Assembly (NCBI GenBank): GCA_009760855.2
Contig: WPIO01000147.1
Span: forward strand, 793,001-857,000
Source of the DNA: Cristatella mucedo
Lineage: Eukaryota > Bryozoa > Phylactolaemata > Cristatellidae
Length of the DNA: 64,000 nt
Direction: 5' to 3'
Shown here: positions 12,320 to 24,059 of the stretch, piece after piece
Position numbering within the stretch: the first letter of the stretch is position 1
Layout of the letters: each line of letters starts with the position of its first letter
Position numbers and translations under genes: made by a program
The notes under the pieces: model-generated
Told to the model about the DNA's origin: nothing
Seen by the model: the letters and a program-made list of their open reading frames with translations, nothing else
Database searches by the model: none

Positions 12320-13990
12320 CTGCATGGCAATCGCCCGAAAAGGCCTTGGCAAATACCGCAATCCATTCTAATCCACTGCAAATCAAATTGTCAACGCGAA
12401 GCTCCAATTTATATTGCATATAATAATAGACTCAGCTCAAAGTGCACCCGCCAAATTTCGCACCGCTGCAGATGCGCAGTCTCAGAGGATACACTGCTAT
12501 CAACCGCAATGGCTCAGTGCCATGCCGCAAATCCACCGTAATCCACTGCAATCCGCCGCACACACTAGAAGCTCTCGTTTTGATTGAACAGTACTCTTCG
12601 CTTACAAAGTACTCGCACAATAATTACACTGCCCTCGGGCATTCACGAGTAATGCACGGCAATAGACTCCAATGGCGCACGCAAATACAGCAATATACAG
12701 CACTATGCTCTAAAACGCCCAAAATTCGGGTTCTCTTCGCCAAAATTTTGAGTACATGTTACAGCACACTATGCTTAGGGTATAGCGACCTGATTTGATT
12801 CAGTTTCACCATGGAAATCTCACGCAATGCATTGCGATTGACAGCAATGGCGCAGCCCAAAGCTGCACAATAAAATGCAACTCGTCAGAAATTGGCAGCA
12901 CGAAGCTACAATACTCACTGCATATAATAATTTAGTGCTTTTAAAGTACCTATTCTGCGCGTTCATTGTCAGGCAATGCCAGGTACTCGACAGCAATGTC
13001 AGTGTCCAGTGCTACAATTGGTCTCAAATCGACAAGAAATTGGCTCCGAGAAGCTCCAAATCACATTGCATATGCAATTTCACTGTGTTTAAAGTGCATC
13101 CTCATAATTTTATTAATTTTGCGAGATTGATCTTGGGAAATGCCTGGCAATTCGACAACAATGGTCCGCAAAAACATGGCAATTTATCACTTTCCCTAGC
13201 AAGTCGCCAGAAAGTGGCTGAGCAAAGCTCCAAAATTTCTTGCGTATTACAGCGTACTGTGCTTAAAGTGCGATCACATAGTTTTAACTCATTTCGGAAG
13301 TAAAGTCTTGGGCGGGCAATGTGCTCCAACCAAAAGCAATGACTGGGCCCGTTGCCATAATAATACAATCTACCACAAATTGACTAAATATTGGCTTTTC
13401 GAAGCTCCAATTCTCAATATATGTAAAGTGTCACTGTGTTCATATTGTACCCGTTTAATTTCCATGCCATTTTGCATATATTTATCGGGCAATGCACGGC
13501 AATCGACAGCAATGGCCGAGACCAAGCCGTAATCAATTACGATCTCTCAAAAATTGATAGACTCGCTGTATAAAGCTCCAACGTGGATTTTTGTGTGCTT
13601 GATACTCTAGTCATGGTGCACCTAGGAAATGCCTTTGGAATGCTCGTTCTCGGACGCTGCATTGCAACCGACCGCAGTTATCAGGACTAATACAGCAATC
13701 CGCTACAAACCACAACTAAATTGCCAAAAATAGGCTGTGCAAAGCCCAAATTCGGATCGCACATTTCAGGGCACTCCATTTGAAGCACAATCGCAGCATC
13801 TCAAGGTATTGAGCAAGTTTGTTCTCGGGAAATCAGCAGCAATCGACTGCAGTGGCTCGTTCACTCACCGCCATCTACTCTTATCAACCGAAAATCCACC
13901 AGAAATCTGCTAGGTGGACTTAAAATTTGGATTCATACTGCTGATATATCATGATCCCGTAACCTAACAAATTTGAAGGTTTTAGGCATT
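12320..13990 (+). repeat. Degenerate tandem satellite, about 168-bp monomer
   Basis: A landmark resembling TCGACAGCAATGG recurs at 12332, 12501, 12664, 12839, 12988, 13153, 13331, 13504, 13669 and 13844. Spacings are 149-178 bp with a mean near 168. A second landmark, GAAGCTCCAA, follows each at a similar offset (12397, 13050, 13399, 13575 and others), and a CACTGTGTTTAAAGTGCA-type block lies between them. Monomers have diverged strongly. Short open frames here carry no family signal. Confidence 0.75.
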
Positions 13991-13999
13991 CCCTTCGCC

Positions 14000-15317
14000 T
14001 GGCAAATGAGCTTCGTAGGTCAGCGCCGCGCCATGCCGAGAGGGTTCCCATACTTTGTACTGCAGTCGACTACCATTACCTGAGCCAAACCATAATACAC
14101 TCCGATCCATCACCAACCGACAGTAGTTTACCTCCGCGACTTCCCACTGCTCTAACACTAACTTATGTTCACAGTGTGCCAACGACAATCGACAGAGGTT
14201 AGAAAGTGTGTTATCGTAGAAATGGACTGCAATGGCCAACAGCTGCTTCTGGATTGCCCGTGCTGAAATTAAGAAATTAATTATTTCGTCCAAATACGTG
14301 AACCTGGGATGAGTCGTGCAGAAATTACGATTGCACAGCAGAAACATTGCATCCTTTCAGGTGATTGAGCGTGGAATTTGTGAAAGTGCTCTCATAGTCA
14401 CTACTCAATGAAATAGTTCATAACGGCCTACTGCCGATGGTCTACGGCGGTGCTCAAAAGCAAACTACGACCATGAATCTTAAGCAAGCCGCAGCAAAGG
14501 CAGAGCCAAGCAACCGCTTGATTTAACTGTATTCGGCTGGCAATTTAAGTCGAGCAACAAGCATGATTTATCGCAAACTATAAAGAAGACACTTAGTAAT
14601 GTCGCTGTACCAGTCTGAGTATTGTCAAGTCCACCAGCCTACTGCAAAATGCGCTGCCTACCACTCTAAAGCTGTTGATGTAAACAATTTTATCATTAAG
14701 TAATTCGTAGGCCGTTGTGGTAATAAGTAAACACGGTATCGTTAAGACGTTACATGTGAATGTCAATGTGAATTGTGAATGTCAATGAACCTTTGTCTGC
14801 GTCCATTACCTTCTTATGCATGGCTCAGCAGAGTTTTTCAGCTTACATGCCTATATTCTCTGCCAATATCTACTTACCTTAAGACACTCATGGAATACGG
14901 ATCTACTATGCTGTGAGCACATCTTTCCACAATCTGGTCTGTCCTGGTTAGTTTAGCCTTAACACCCCAACCCTACACGTCTAGCTGTGAAGATTCTCAT
15001 CAACAAGTGTAATGACATGACAAACTAGCAATGTTGATATGGCAACCGTAGCAGTTGCCAAAATCCCCACTGCGATGTTTGCAGCCATGGTGTGCACTCA
15101 AATGCACTTGCCCATTGAAGCAAAGCTTGTTGAGCGCTCTTGACCTGTAGGTCGGTTCAAGATTATGTTGTCACTGCATGTTCTTGAAGCGGATTTCCGA
15201 CCGATTTGTGGAACATTGCTGTGAACTGTTTTACCTACCCATGACATTACGTTAGCCGGAGCAGCTTCGGCACTAACGTGCTTTGTTAAAAAAAGACAGC
15301 TTTCGTATCTGTCTATT
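14000..15317. other. No gene recognised; possible satellite remnants
   Basis: Unique-looking sequence between the two satellite arms. A few landmark-like words (ACAATCGACAGAGG near 14192) hint at more decayed monomers. No coding or RNA gene is supported. Confidence 0.35.
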
Positions 15318-15520
15318 AATAATAATAACAATAATAATAAAAACTTGATACAGCACCCTCAGAGAGCTTAATCTCTTTCTAGGTGCTTTACATTTGCTGC
15401 AAAGGAAACACAATCGATAATAATAATAATAATAATAACACGCTTGTTAAACCGCCCTCAGAGAACCCAATCTCTTTCTAGACACTTTAAATTTGCTCAA
15501 AAGGAAGCACGATCGAATTG
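15318..15520 (-). mobile_element. Two tandem family 1 LINE 3' ends
   Basis: Two antisense LINE termini follow each other (15318-15418 and 15419-15520). Each has an AAT tail, GCACCCTCAGAGAG or CGCCCTCAGAGAAC, and the TTTCTAGGTGCTTTACATTTG block. Only the last 100 bp of each is present. Confidence 0.75.
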
Positions 15521-15779
15521 TTTTGTGACAGCACGCTCAATATCGATGGTATTCACCGAAGCTCGAAAAATAACGGTTAAGCCCCAAGCCTTGGAGAACG
15601 GCGGCCCCCAGTAGTAGGCGTAGCACCGATACCCTCACATTTGCCGATGGTAACGGACCACGGCAGCCATTAAGCATCACTCGACAAAGAAGGGGGTCAA
15701 TGTCTCGACAAGCTGTGAGTGCACTGTAAACAGAGTGAACATCATGTTCAAATACATTGCATGTGCACGGAGCCGATTT

Positions 15780-16470
15780 CAAGAGTGTTTGTGGTGTATT
15801 CGAGTTGATTGAGGTAATTCCCTGGGCCGTTGCAGTATATTGCATTGCATTGCTCAAGAGCAGCCATTCCCATTGTACTGAAATTGTGTGAGTACACTGT
15901 ACCAAGACTGCAGTGTAATAGGCAATCAAATCATGGGTGCTTATCTCGCACGGTTCTGTTCGTTTTTGACGAGCTGTGGCGGATCATAGAGGATCCTTCG
16001 GCATTAGACCGAACTATTGCAATCGATTGCTGAGCATTGCCAAAGATATTAAATTTGCAAAGGAAGGAAATAATGCGCGTGCACTTCAAAAACGAAGTTC
16101 GCTATAATACGAAAGCTAAACTTAAGCTTCGCACAGCCCGTTTCTGATCGATGCTGGAGAACGCAGCAGATTGCCGTTTTGATGCGGGTCATTGACGTCG
16201 ACTGCAATGCAGTATTCGAGAACAGCGTTCACAAAATGGTATTTCTTTGAGTGCAGCGTACACTTGAAACATAGCGTAGTGGTTATATTCCAAAGTAGTT
16301 GAGGCTCAGCCCAGAGGATGTGTGGTGGATTTGAGGTGGCTTAAAGTGGATTGCAGTGGATTGCGGTACAGGCCTGGGTCTTTGTAGTCTATCTGCAGGA
16401 AAACTCGTGAGAAAAGTGGCATAAAATTTGGTGGGTGCATACAAAGACAGTTTACTATTACATGCACTCG
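15780..16470 (-). repeat. Satellite monomers in inverted orientation
   Basis: Reverse-complement satellite words appear here: TTGCAATCGATTGCTGAG near 16017, AAGCTTCGCACAGCC near 16123, GACGTCGACTGCAATGCAG near 16195 and GTGGATTGCAGTGGATTGCG near 16348. The array therefore faces the one at 12320-13990. Monomer borders are blurred. Confidence 0.5.
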
Positions 16471-16510
16471 AAATTTGAGTTTCGCACCCCTGGCTTTAGC
16501 TTGATTTTAT

Positions 16511-16580
16511 AATAATAATAATAACACACTTGATAAAGCCCCATCAGAGAATTCAATCTCTTTCTTGGTGCTTTACATTG
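16511..16580 (-). mobile_element. Family 1 LINE 3' end, short
   Basis: An AAT tail, then CACTTGATAAAGCCCCATCAG and the hairpin sequence TTTCTTGGTGCTTTACAT. Only about 70 bp remain. Confidence 0.65.
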
Positions 16581-16586
16581 AGCTTA

Positions 16587-16772
16587 ATTTAAATTTAAGC
16601 ACTAGCCGATTTAACAGCCTCTTTTTGTATGGCGACAGAAGAACCTTTACGGCTATCATCACCGCTTGCAGTGGCGATAAAGGATCGCCCACCGCAGGAT
16701 CCGAACCCACGACCTCGGGGTCGAGGTCGTGAAAAGCAACCGCCTTACCTAGTGAGCCATCACGGCTAGAGT
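16587..16772 (-). repeat. tRNA-derived SINE, near full length
   Basis: On the minus strand it starts AGCCGTGATGGCTCACTAGG, containing a box A (16748-16759 on the plus strand). A box B, GGTTCGGATCC, follows (16697-16707), about 40 bp away as in tRNA genes. Between them CACGACCTCG pairs perfectly with CGAGGTCGTG around a 4-nt loop. The body (GCGATCCTTTATCGCC) leads to a 3' end with GAGGCTGTTAAATCGGCTA. This is the clearest copy of the family in the window. It is a Pol III-type SINE and not a tRNA gene, since no cloverleaf acceptor stem closes. Confidence 0.8.
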
Positions 16773-17689
16773 GGACTGTGGTAATTTGGCGATCCTCAGA
16801 ATAGGGATTAACCGCTTGAGAGTGAGCCTAAAATAGACATCCGAGCCACAAATAGCAGTTTCAGCTCTCCCATGATTTCCCGTGCAGTCTTTCGCCTATC
16901 TTACTGCCATATGAAAATCGTTTCATTGCAGCTTGAATGTAGTGTAGCTGGACCACCTGTTTTCAGTAAACCAGACAGCAGGTATTTGCTGGCCATAGGG
17001 CCATAGCGTGGAGAAGAGCTCGAACTGCATAAGCCAGATCTCAGGTTCAGGTCGCGGCAGCAGGCAATTCAATAATGCCGGTTGCAGGCTCGGTAGAATT
17101 CACCGAGGCTCTCTTGATGACTCACGAGGCTGTTAAGGATGCTAGTTCTCGATCTCCAGGGGATGCTGCTGTTCTGCTTGAGACCATGCCTGGCACTCCT
17201 GTCGGCCCTGCTGATCTCAGCCACACCAGAACGTGCTGCAGGTGACCTTTGGCAGCAGAAGGTCGCGTTAATAGCTAGCAGCCCATCTGCTTGACGGCTG
17301 CCCCACTTAGTGCTGCAACAAAGAGCTGGAAAACCCAAGCAAGGCCTTCAGCGATTGCAGTGATGCTCTGACATAATATGGCGATACCTCTTCTTACAGG
17401 CCGCGATATACTCTGCATCCACGAAGCTACTGCTTGGCGTGCATTTGAGGTGAAGTATGATGATAGCTGGGACTCAGAGCTGTTCTATGTGAGCCACAGG
17501 TCCACGATCAGAGCCTGTATAGCAGCGATGCAACTAGGTCTCACTATTGGGCTGGGTAGCTTTGGTCAAGCTTGTTTGGGCATCACAGTGCAATGGTAGT
17601 GCCTAAACTAACACTACTACTATGATATTGCATTAAAAATGTATTACACAGATATAGTAGTGTAGTACTCATATCTGAATACCACAATC

Positions 17690-18470
17690 TAGCGTGATGC
17701 GAAGATGCCGGAAGCCCAAAAAGCCCACCTATGACTGCACATTTCAAAATTCAATCTTAAGCAATAATTCAGATTGCCCATTAAAAAAACTTGAATTACT
17801 TTGTAAATGCAGAAGAAGCACGTGCAAACAACAGGGTTATCCACTTGCTTGCTTGCCATGGCTATAATTCCTGACATGCAACACAGAGACCTGCGGTCTC
17901 ATCGACATTGTAGATCTCTGCCGTCTGGATCTCTTGTTCTTCCAGTTGCTTTACGTGGTCTTTAATGCCTTTGAAAATGCTTGCCGGATGCGCTGAAATA
18001 CGTCCTCCATTTACCTCACCGACACGGATCTAGCATGCTGGATGGCTTTGACGCACGGTTTGCCAATGTAGCACGGCCTCATAATGGCTCCTAGGTGGCT
18101 CGGCTATTCCTTCCGTGAGCATTGCTTCGGCACCAATATATATTTGGAGAGCTCGCACCAGATGGGCTCCCAGACTGGTAGGCAACTTGCACTGCCTATA
18201 GGATCTAAACGTAATTGAGTGCAGCCTCCTCCAGCTCCTTTGGAATACTGCTCTCTGCCCTTGATGACTTGATGGCAGTTGGTGTCAACCAACCTGGATG
18301 TCGTTGTCCTCCGTCGACAAACGGTTCTGCATCAGAAGCATCAGCTGTCAGCTCCTCTAGCAAGCTGCCCCTGATGACGTCGCCGTCTTCCGTACATGCA
18401 TGGCGGCACGCCCCAGCAGCAGCAGAGCCTCCATCTTCATCATAGGTGGCACCATCCGTCCATGTGTCAT
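17690..18470 (-). pseudogene. Decayed Tigger/pogo-like DNA transposase fragment
   Basis: Minus-strand reading gives SIFKGIKDHVKQLEEQ and then AEIYNVDETAGLC (plus-strand 17883-17918). IYNVDET-G is the motif around the first catalytic Asp of DDE transposases of the Tigger/pogo/jerky group. Upstream on the minus strand a frame of about 90 codons without stops (18190-18446) includes RHPGWLTPTAIKSSRAESS, followed by a stop and frame breaks. No terminal inverted repeats were located, and the C-terminal DDE residues were not identified. The superfamily call rests mainly on one motif. Confidence 0.45.
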
Positions 18471-18563
18471 GTCACGTCCGTTGTCCTCGGCCTGGCTGCT
18501 GCCATGGCTTTCCTGAATGGCTGCGGATGCTACAGCTGACTGCTGCCACGAGATGCTGCGATG

Positions 18564-18564
<1 letters not shown>

Positions 18565-18597
<33 letters not shown>
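18565..18597. repeat. CA dinucleotide microsatellite
   Basis: About 16 uninterrupted CA units. Confidence 0.95.
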
Positions 18598-18599
<2 letters not shown>

Positions 18600-19145
18600 A
18601 TATATAGCTGCGGTCAGACGAAATCAACTGCATGCCTCCACGTTGCTCCACGTAGAAGAATGCAGCAAGGAGGCTGAAGTGCATGCAGAAGAAATGTAAA
18701 AAGTTCCAGAAAACTCACCGAAAGTGCACATCTTGGAGGAGACCCTTGCCAAGGCAGTTTGCTCACCCTTAGAGCATAGCATACAGCTTCTCAGCTTCGG
18801 GCACAATGTGCACTAGTGTTCTTGATATGGCGACCTCCGAAAATAGTGCTGGCAGTATAACGCGTAGTAATGCCAGTCAATGCTTTCTAGGTGCTGACAG
18901 CTGAAGGTCCCAGATTAGTGCTGGCTGAGCCAGTATGACCGTAAGCCGTTGCTACATCCGGTATTGTGATGACCGCATTATTCAGGGCGGCACCTTAGTG
19001 GGAGGGCGGTGACTGCAAGGAAACCTATAAAAAACGGTTCTCTTTAGGACCATCTACAGGTGAGCTTTTCTATGAAACCACTATACTGTAATGCAAGTCA
19101 TGAGCATAGTCTATTTCCCCTATGACAAGCCGATATACTTGTATC

Positions 19146-19510
19146 TATGTTATGTATCTCCATCAGTAACTCCACAAAGTCATAAAGACCATGTGGGTGT
19201 TACGCAGGAGAGTTTTGTATAGCGCACTCACAGCCTAAGTGGCTTTTGGTACGCATTCGGTAGCCAACAGACTTCGTCTCACGCAACAAAGAGAAAGTGG
19301 GAAGCATAGCAGAGTTAGGAGAGCAGTTGAGGTAGTGAGTAGCATAGAAGTAGCAGTTCAGGACCGCTGAAAAAGATGTGCCATAGTCGGCAGTTGGAGA
19401 GTAGATGTCGTTGCTAATATCCTTAACGGCACACCGTCCTCTCCAAGGCAAAACAGTTTCTTGAAGACGAATCCCCCCCTCCCCAATGTGAGCTTGGTCA
19501 ACCACGATGA
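19146..19510 (-). mobile_element. Family 2 non-LTR element, 3' end, antisense
   Basis: The reverse complement of the structure at 7440. The end block ATCTCCATCAGTAACTCCAC lies at 19155, the CCTAAGTGGCTTTTGGTACG block (opposite sense) near 19230, and the remnant of the RT-ORF C-terminus near 19320-19480. Confidence 0.6.
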
Positions 19511-19632
19511 ATGCTTAAAAACACCCGAATGCGTCTGAAGCTAGTGATGTTTAGAGAGCTGCCTGACACAGCAGCATATTCATCGGCTCCAGGCATCAAC
19601 TTAACTCTGTGGCACAGCACCCATACTTACTA

Positions 19633-19738
19633 ATCGAGATCGTGGGTTAGAGCCCTGCAGTAGGAAACCTCTTCTTGACAGACACAAGCCAAGTGATCTC
19701 CTCTAAAGATCTCCCTGCTATATACTGTGAATGAGCTA
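19633..19738 (+). repeat. tRNA-derived SINE fragment
   Basis: GAGATCGTGGGTTAGAGCCC corresponds to the box B region. GCTATATACTGTGAATGAGC followed by ATTGAATCAGC matches the tail. It is degraded. Confidence 0.5.
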
Positions 19739-19739
19739 T

Positions 19740-22700
19740 TGAATCAGCAACCCTTTACCTTTTTGCTTGTACATGCCGTGCATTGGTGCCGCCAATGCGT
19801 TATCGAGCAATGTCAACCCCCACAATAACCCCGCACCCTGCATTATCCGTGATAAATCTCGGTTTGACTGTCTCCAACAGCTTTTACTATGCAGACAGAT
19901 AGCACTGTACCGCCAACCCTCAAGAATTTACACAGACCTAGTATATCGCATTGCACGATGGGCTTGATGTGACCTTGAAAGTTTTTCTTGAACTTGCAGC
20001 AAAAATTGCAAAATAATGTATACAGTCACTAGTGCAAAGATCTAAACGATTATGCAAATGATCAAGTACTTTCTGACCTAGCTATTCCACACCAGTTTCA
20101 AAAGTAGTCGCATCAAAATTAAACAGCAAATAATGTCAATGGGATAGATTTTTGAGGCCCCAAAGAATTTTTTGACCTATCCATCTTAAGCAATGCATTG
20201 CAACACTCGTGAGTATGAGTATTATAAAAATAGATTGACCTTATGAGATACGAGATTGTCTGTCCTCAAGTCTGTTGCCCTGAGATAGGGAATTAGTCAT
20301 GACTAGATGCGAATCCTGTTTGTGGCTTTCTCCCATAGCCAATTTGCATTCGATCGTTTTTGTATTTTGACATTACTGCTTTGCTTCCAACAGTGGCAAA
20401 AGCCGCACTTATAATTAGCCATTTAGGACTGTCGATCATAGCTGGGGCGGACGACTCGTTGGGATTACTCCAACATGCTTATACCTGCTTACGTCGAGCA
20501 GGGAATAAGGTCTCTGGTCGCTGATCGTAGTAGATGTAATGGTTGCTGATAGGTACCCAATACGATTACAAAGATTAGCAATCATTCATTGATTATACTC
20601 AGATTTGGCTTGATTGCATAAGTGAAAACTTTGGGTTGAGTCTTGAATCCTGGGTTGGGTACCTTACACTTTGATAAGTCAAGCGGTTTGAGCTCTGGAC
20701 CGTTCGTTGCGCCAGATCGTTTGCCGCGATCTAATGCCGCTTGAGCTCAAGAGTGTTTTCGGCACACAGTCTCATGTCATGGCAAATGGTCTACGGACGT
20801 TCCGCCTTTTCAAATTAAATAATTTTTTCATGACTTCACGAATCGGCATCACTGGCTTGAGTAACCTCTACGAAATGGCTTGAGTAACCTCTATGAAAAA
20901 ATCTCCAAGTGCTTCTAGGGGATCACCGATAGCCAAATTCTCCACAATCCGGATCAATGACAGCCAACGTGTTGTTAAAGGAACATATGATGATGATCTT
21001 GGGTGATTCGTCCTTTAACTCCAGTGCTAAAAGAGAAACAAATCTGCTATACGAGGTTTAATATATCCGTCAGGCAAGTTGCATGATGTAAGTGCGATCT
21101 TACGTACTTCAGATCATAATTGGCGGTTTTATTACCTAGATTTCTCCGCTTGTCCTGAACACTTAGTAAGCCATTAAAACCAGTGCCAAAACCATATACT
21201 TTTATATCTAGGCTAAGGAAACAGTTTTATGTCAGGTCTCATCGTGTAAATGTCAATAACTTTGTCTAAGTGCCGTCAAGCAGACTTAATACAATTGCCA
21301 GAGGGGTTCTCTCACAATCGTCTGCTATTTTGTCCTAAACGACATAGGTCGACTTTCGATGGACACACTACTTCTCACTGTCAATGTAAAAAGGCAGTAC
21401 TAACGGTAGGTAGCTAGTCTTCAAATTAGAAATCGCGGGCGCACTAGCTCCCTGGTTTGAATAACTTATTAGGAGGTTGTCTAGTTTTTGAGTTTTCTCA
21501 AGGATATGCCTGTTTGAACGTAATATTTGCACTGATTCGACCACATTGTGTTTACAGTGTGCAGGAAGATGGAGGCCATAAGAGGAGTAATGATAGTAAT
21601 AATAATAATAGATCGTTTCGTAGCGCCCTAGGATGACTAGTTCTGTACCAGGAGCTTTGCACATTGCTTCGAGAGAACCAACATCCAAGGCTTAGCGACA
21701 CGTACGGTGCGATGCAAGCGAAAGCGAAAGCAAGGTTCAAGGTTCAAGGTTCAAAGGTTCAAGGTCAGCCAGCCAAAGCAAACGCCGACCAGTCATGGCC
21801 ACCGGTCAGTAGGGTCTCTGGCGTGCGAAGTGTGCCATGATTAATGCACAAGTGTGAGCATGCAAAACGTCTGCACACAAACACCGCTGCAAAAAAGACA
21901 GACAATTTCACTTGGGAGCTAAAAAGAGATAACCGTGTGATCATACATACCTGTGCGTCTGTAGCCGAGTCTTAAAAGGTGCAAAGCATCCTATGTATGT
22001 AGTGCACCGTAGCCGAAAGCAAGCTAAACAGACGCTTAGGTGCAGACGCGCTGAAGGCGGAGTATTTATGACACAGGGGATGATGAGGAGCTTAGATGAC
22101 GACGCTGGCTTAGATGAACAGGAAGGATAGGAAGTTGCGAGTCGCCGGCGAAGAAATGAATGCCGAGATTTTGGTGGGGGGATGAAATCGGCCATTGGCT
22201 ATTGAGGGTATGAATACTTGGCAGCGTGACTAGCAGTCTGCTCAAAGTTTGTCAACGGCCACCTAAAAGCGAGGCAATATTTGCAAGTTCCACTTGAGCT
22301 CGACCCGATTTATTCGCTCGGCTTCGAAAATTCGCGCCGAGGGCCGAAATAGGCAATTATGCATGGGTTGTCTTCGAGTCCGGGATTTGTCCGGCATTAG
22401 CTATAGCACGGATGCGCAGCTTGACAGCGAGCATTTATTTTCTAAGCTAAACGGCTTATGACCAAACTAACTAGCAGACTCGTTGCCGGGATTTATACAG
22501 GGAGGGCTAAGTGTTGACCTTGAGTGGGTGTGACCACAATCACCCTGACTATGATGTCGTCCAACCTATTTTCGCTGTCCTGGTGGCTTAGCGAGCCAGC
22601 AAGACACACTCTTTTCCCCAAATGTGCTATTTTATTTGAGAATTGTGCACCCGTGTGCAGGTAGGCATGTAGGCGCAATTTGCTTAAATTTACTTCTCTC

Positions 22701-24050
22701 AGATAAGGAACTAGCTATTTGTCATTCCCGTCAAGTGGAGCAGTATTCCATGGATGCCTTTACGAAAACTATGAGTCATCAACGGATGCCGGGTCAGCGA
22801 ACTTAAGAAGGAGCCTGTTGCAGTTTAGCTTAAAACGCATCGCTCTTCTTGCAGCTGTGCTGCATCAAGGTTGCTACAGCAACCAGGGGCTGATGAATGT
22901 TGTTGTGCCTAGGCAAACGAGTTACGGTTGGCACCGGTAGGTCGCCTAGCTATTGAGATGACTTTTTTCCACGTAAATCTTTTGCGATCCGTGGCAGGAG
23001 GCTCTAGAAGGATTTACCTGCTCTCATGAGACTGCGTCGTAGCGGTAGCCTCCCAGGTTTCCATTTAACTCCCCGCTAAAATCGGTGGTCAGCGGCAGCA
23101 GATGCACGGCCCAACAGAGCGAGCTGCCGCCTGCTCAGTCATCCTCGTCCCCTGCCTCGTCCCCAGCCTCACTTTTGGAGAGACCACCGCCGAGCGCCAA
23201 AGGTGCAAAAGTACGAAGCAAGCTGAGGTTCCAGCTATAGCTCAGGTATACACATATTTTCATAATAGCTGCATGACGTGCTTACAAAGTTGAGCGTGTT
23301 GGGACGCCCTCCTCTCGGGCTCGGCGTCGGCGACGTGCCGAATAGCGGCAAGGTCGCCTTCGTACGATAATAATTTCGCTCGCAGCGCCGAGCTGTCTGA
23401 AATCGCGTCGCAGACGCAGCGCTTCCGGAGGAGCATTCGACTGCTCCTCCGGAAGCGAATAGCATTGAAGCGTTCATTCGTTCGTCGCACGCGAGGACTA
23501 GAGAGCGTCCTCCACAACGAGAGGCAGCGAGGCGGCGGCTGCCTCTCAGCCCCTCACCTCCGCCCCTCCGGCCCCGAGATGGGCAGCCGTTCGCCCTGCC
23601 CGCTTGCTCAGCGATCTGGCAGTCTGAGAGCCCTTCTCGACGTGGCATCCTAGTTGTTAGCAAACGGGATTGCGACGACTAAGACGAATGTCTTGATTTC
23701 GTTATTGACAACGACGTCGGGCAGTGGCAGGCTGTCACTAGCCTCTGCGAACCTGTCAAACAGCGCCGGCTGCATAACTTGTTCCAACACGGCCACAACC
23801 AAGCGATTCTGGACAGCGGTTCAGGCCTGGCCTCGACCCCAGTTTATTGCCGGGCGGCAGCGGCACGAGAAAGTCCAGCGAGTTACCTCTGGGTTCTGCG
23901 GCCACTCTGGGTGCACTCTGCCGACTGTGCCAAATCAAAATGACGACCCGGAGCTATCAAGCACGCGCAAGGTTAGAAATATCAATCGCTGCGATGAACA
24001 GAGTGCCGCGATTTTTAAGTTACGCTGAGGCCGGTGCGTAAGAAGAAACT
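19740..24050. other. No supported gene
   Basis: Mostly AT-balanced unique or very old repeat sequence to about 22.9 kb, then a CpG-rich patch at 23.1-24.0 kb with a strong hairpin. Minus-strand fragments near 21368-21688 have a vaguely retroelement-like look but no diagnostic motif. A TTCAAGGTTCAAGGTTCAAA direct repeat occurs near 21735. Confidence 0.35.
23420..23457. repeat. Perfect 16-bp hairpin, 6-nt loop
   Basis: The arm CGCTTCCGGAGGAGCA is followed by loop TTCGAC and an exact complement. It lies in a CpG-rich patch. No adjacent U-tract or promoter signal suggests a terminator or a specific RNA. Confidence 0.9.
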
Positions 24051-24059
24051 GTGGATGCC

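Noticed and set aside
12320-13990. CRISPR-like regularly spaced repeats
   Set aside because: Units are about 168 bp, degenerate and contiguous, with no short conserved repeat and unique spacers; the context is eukaryotic.
16690-16770. A genuine tRNA gene
   Set aside because: Box A and B are present, but there is no closing acceptor stem and related copies share a long non-tRNA 3' body; it is a SINE.
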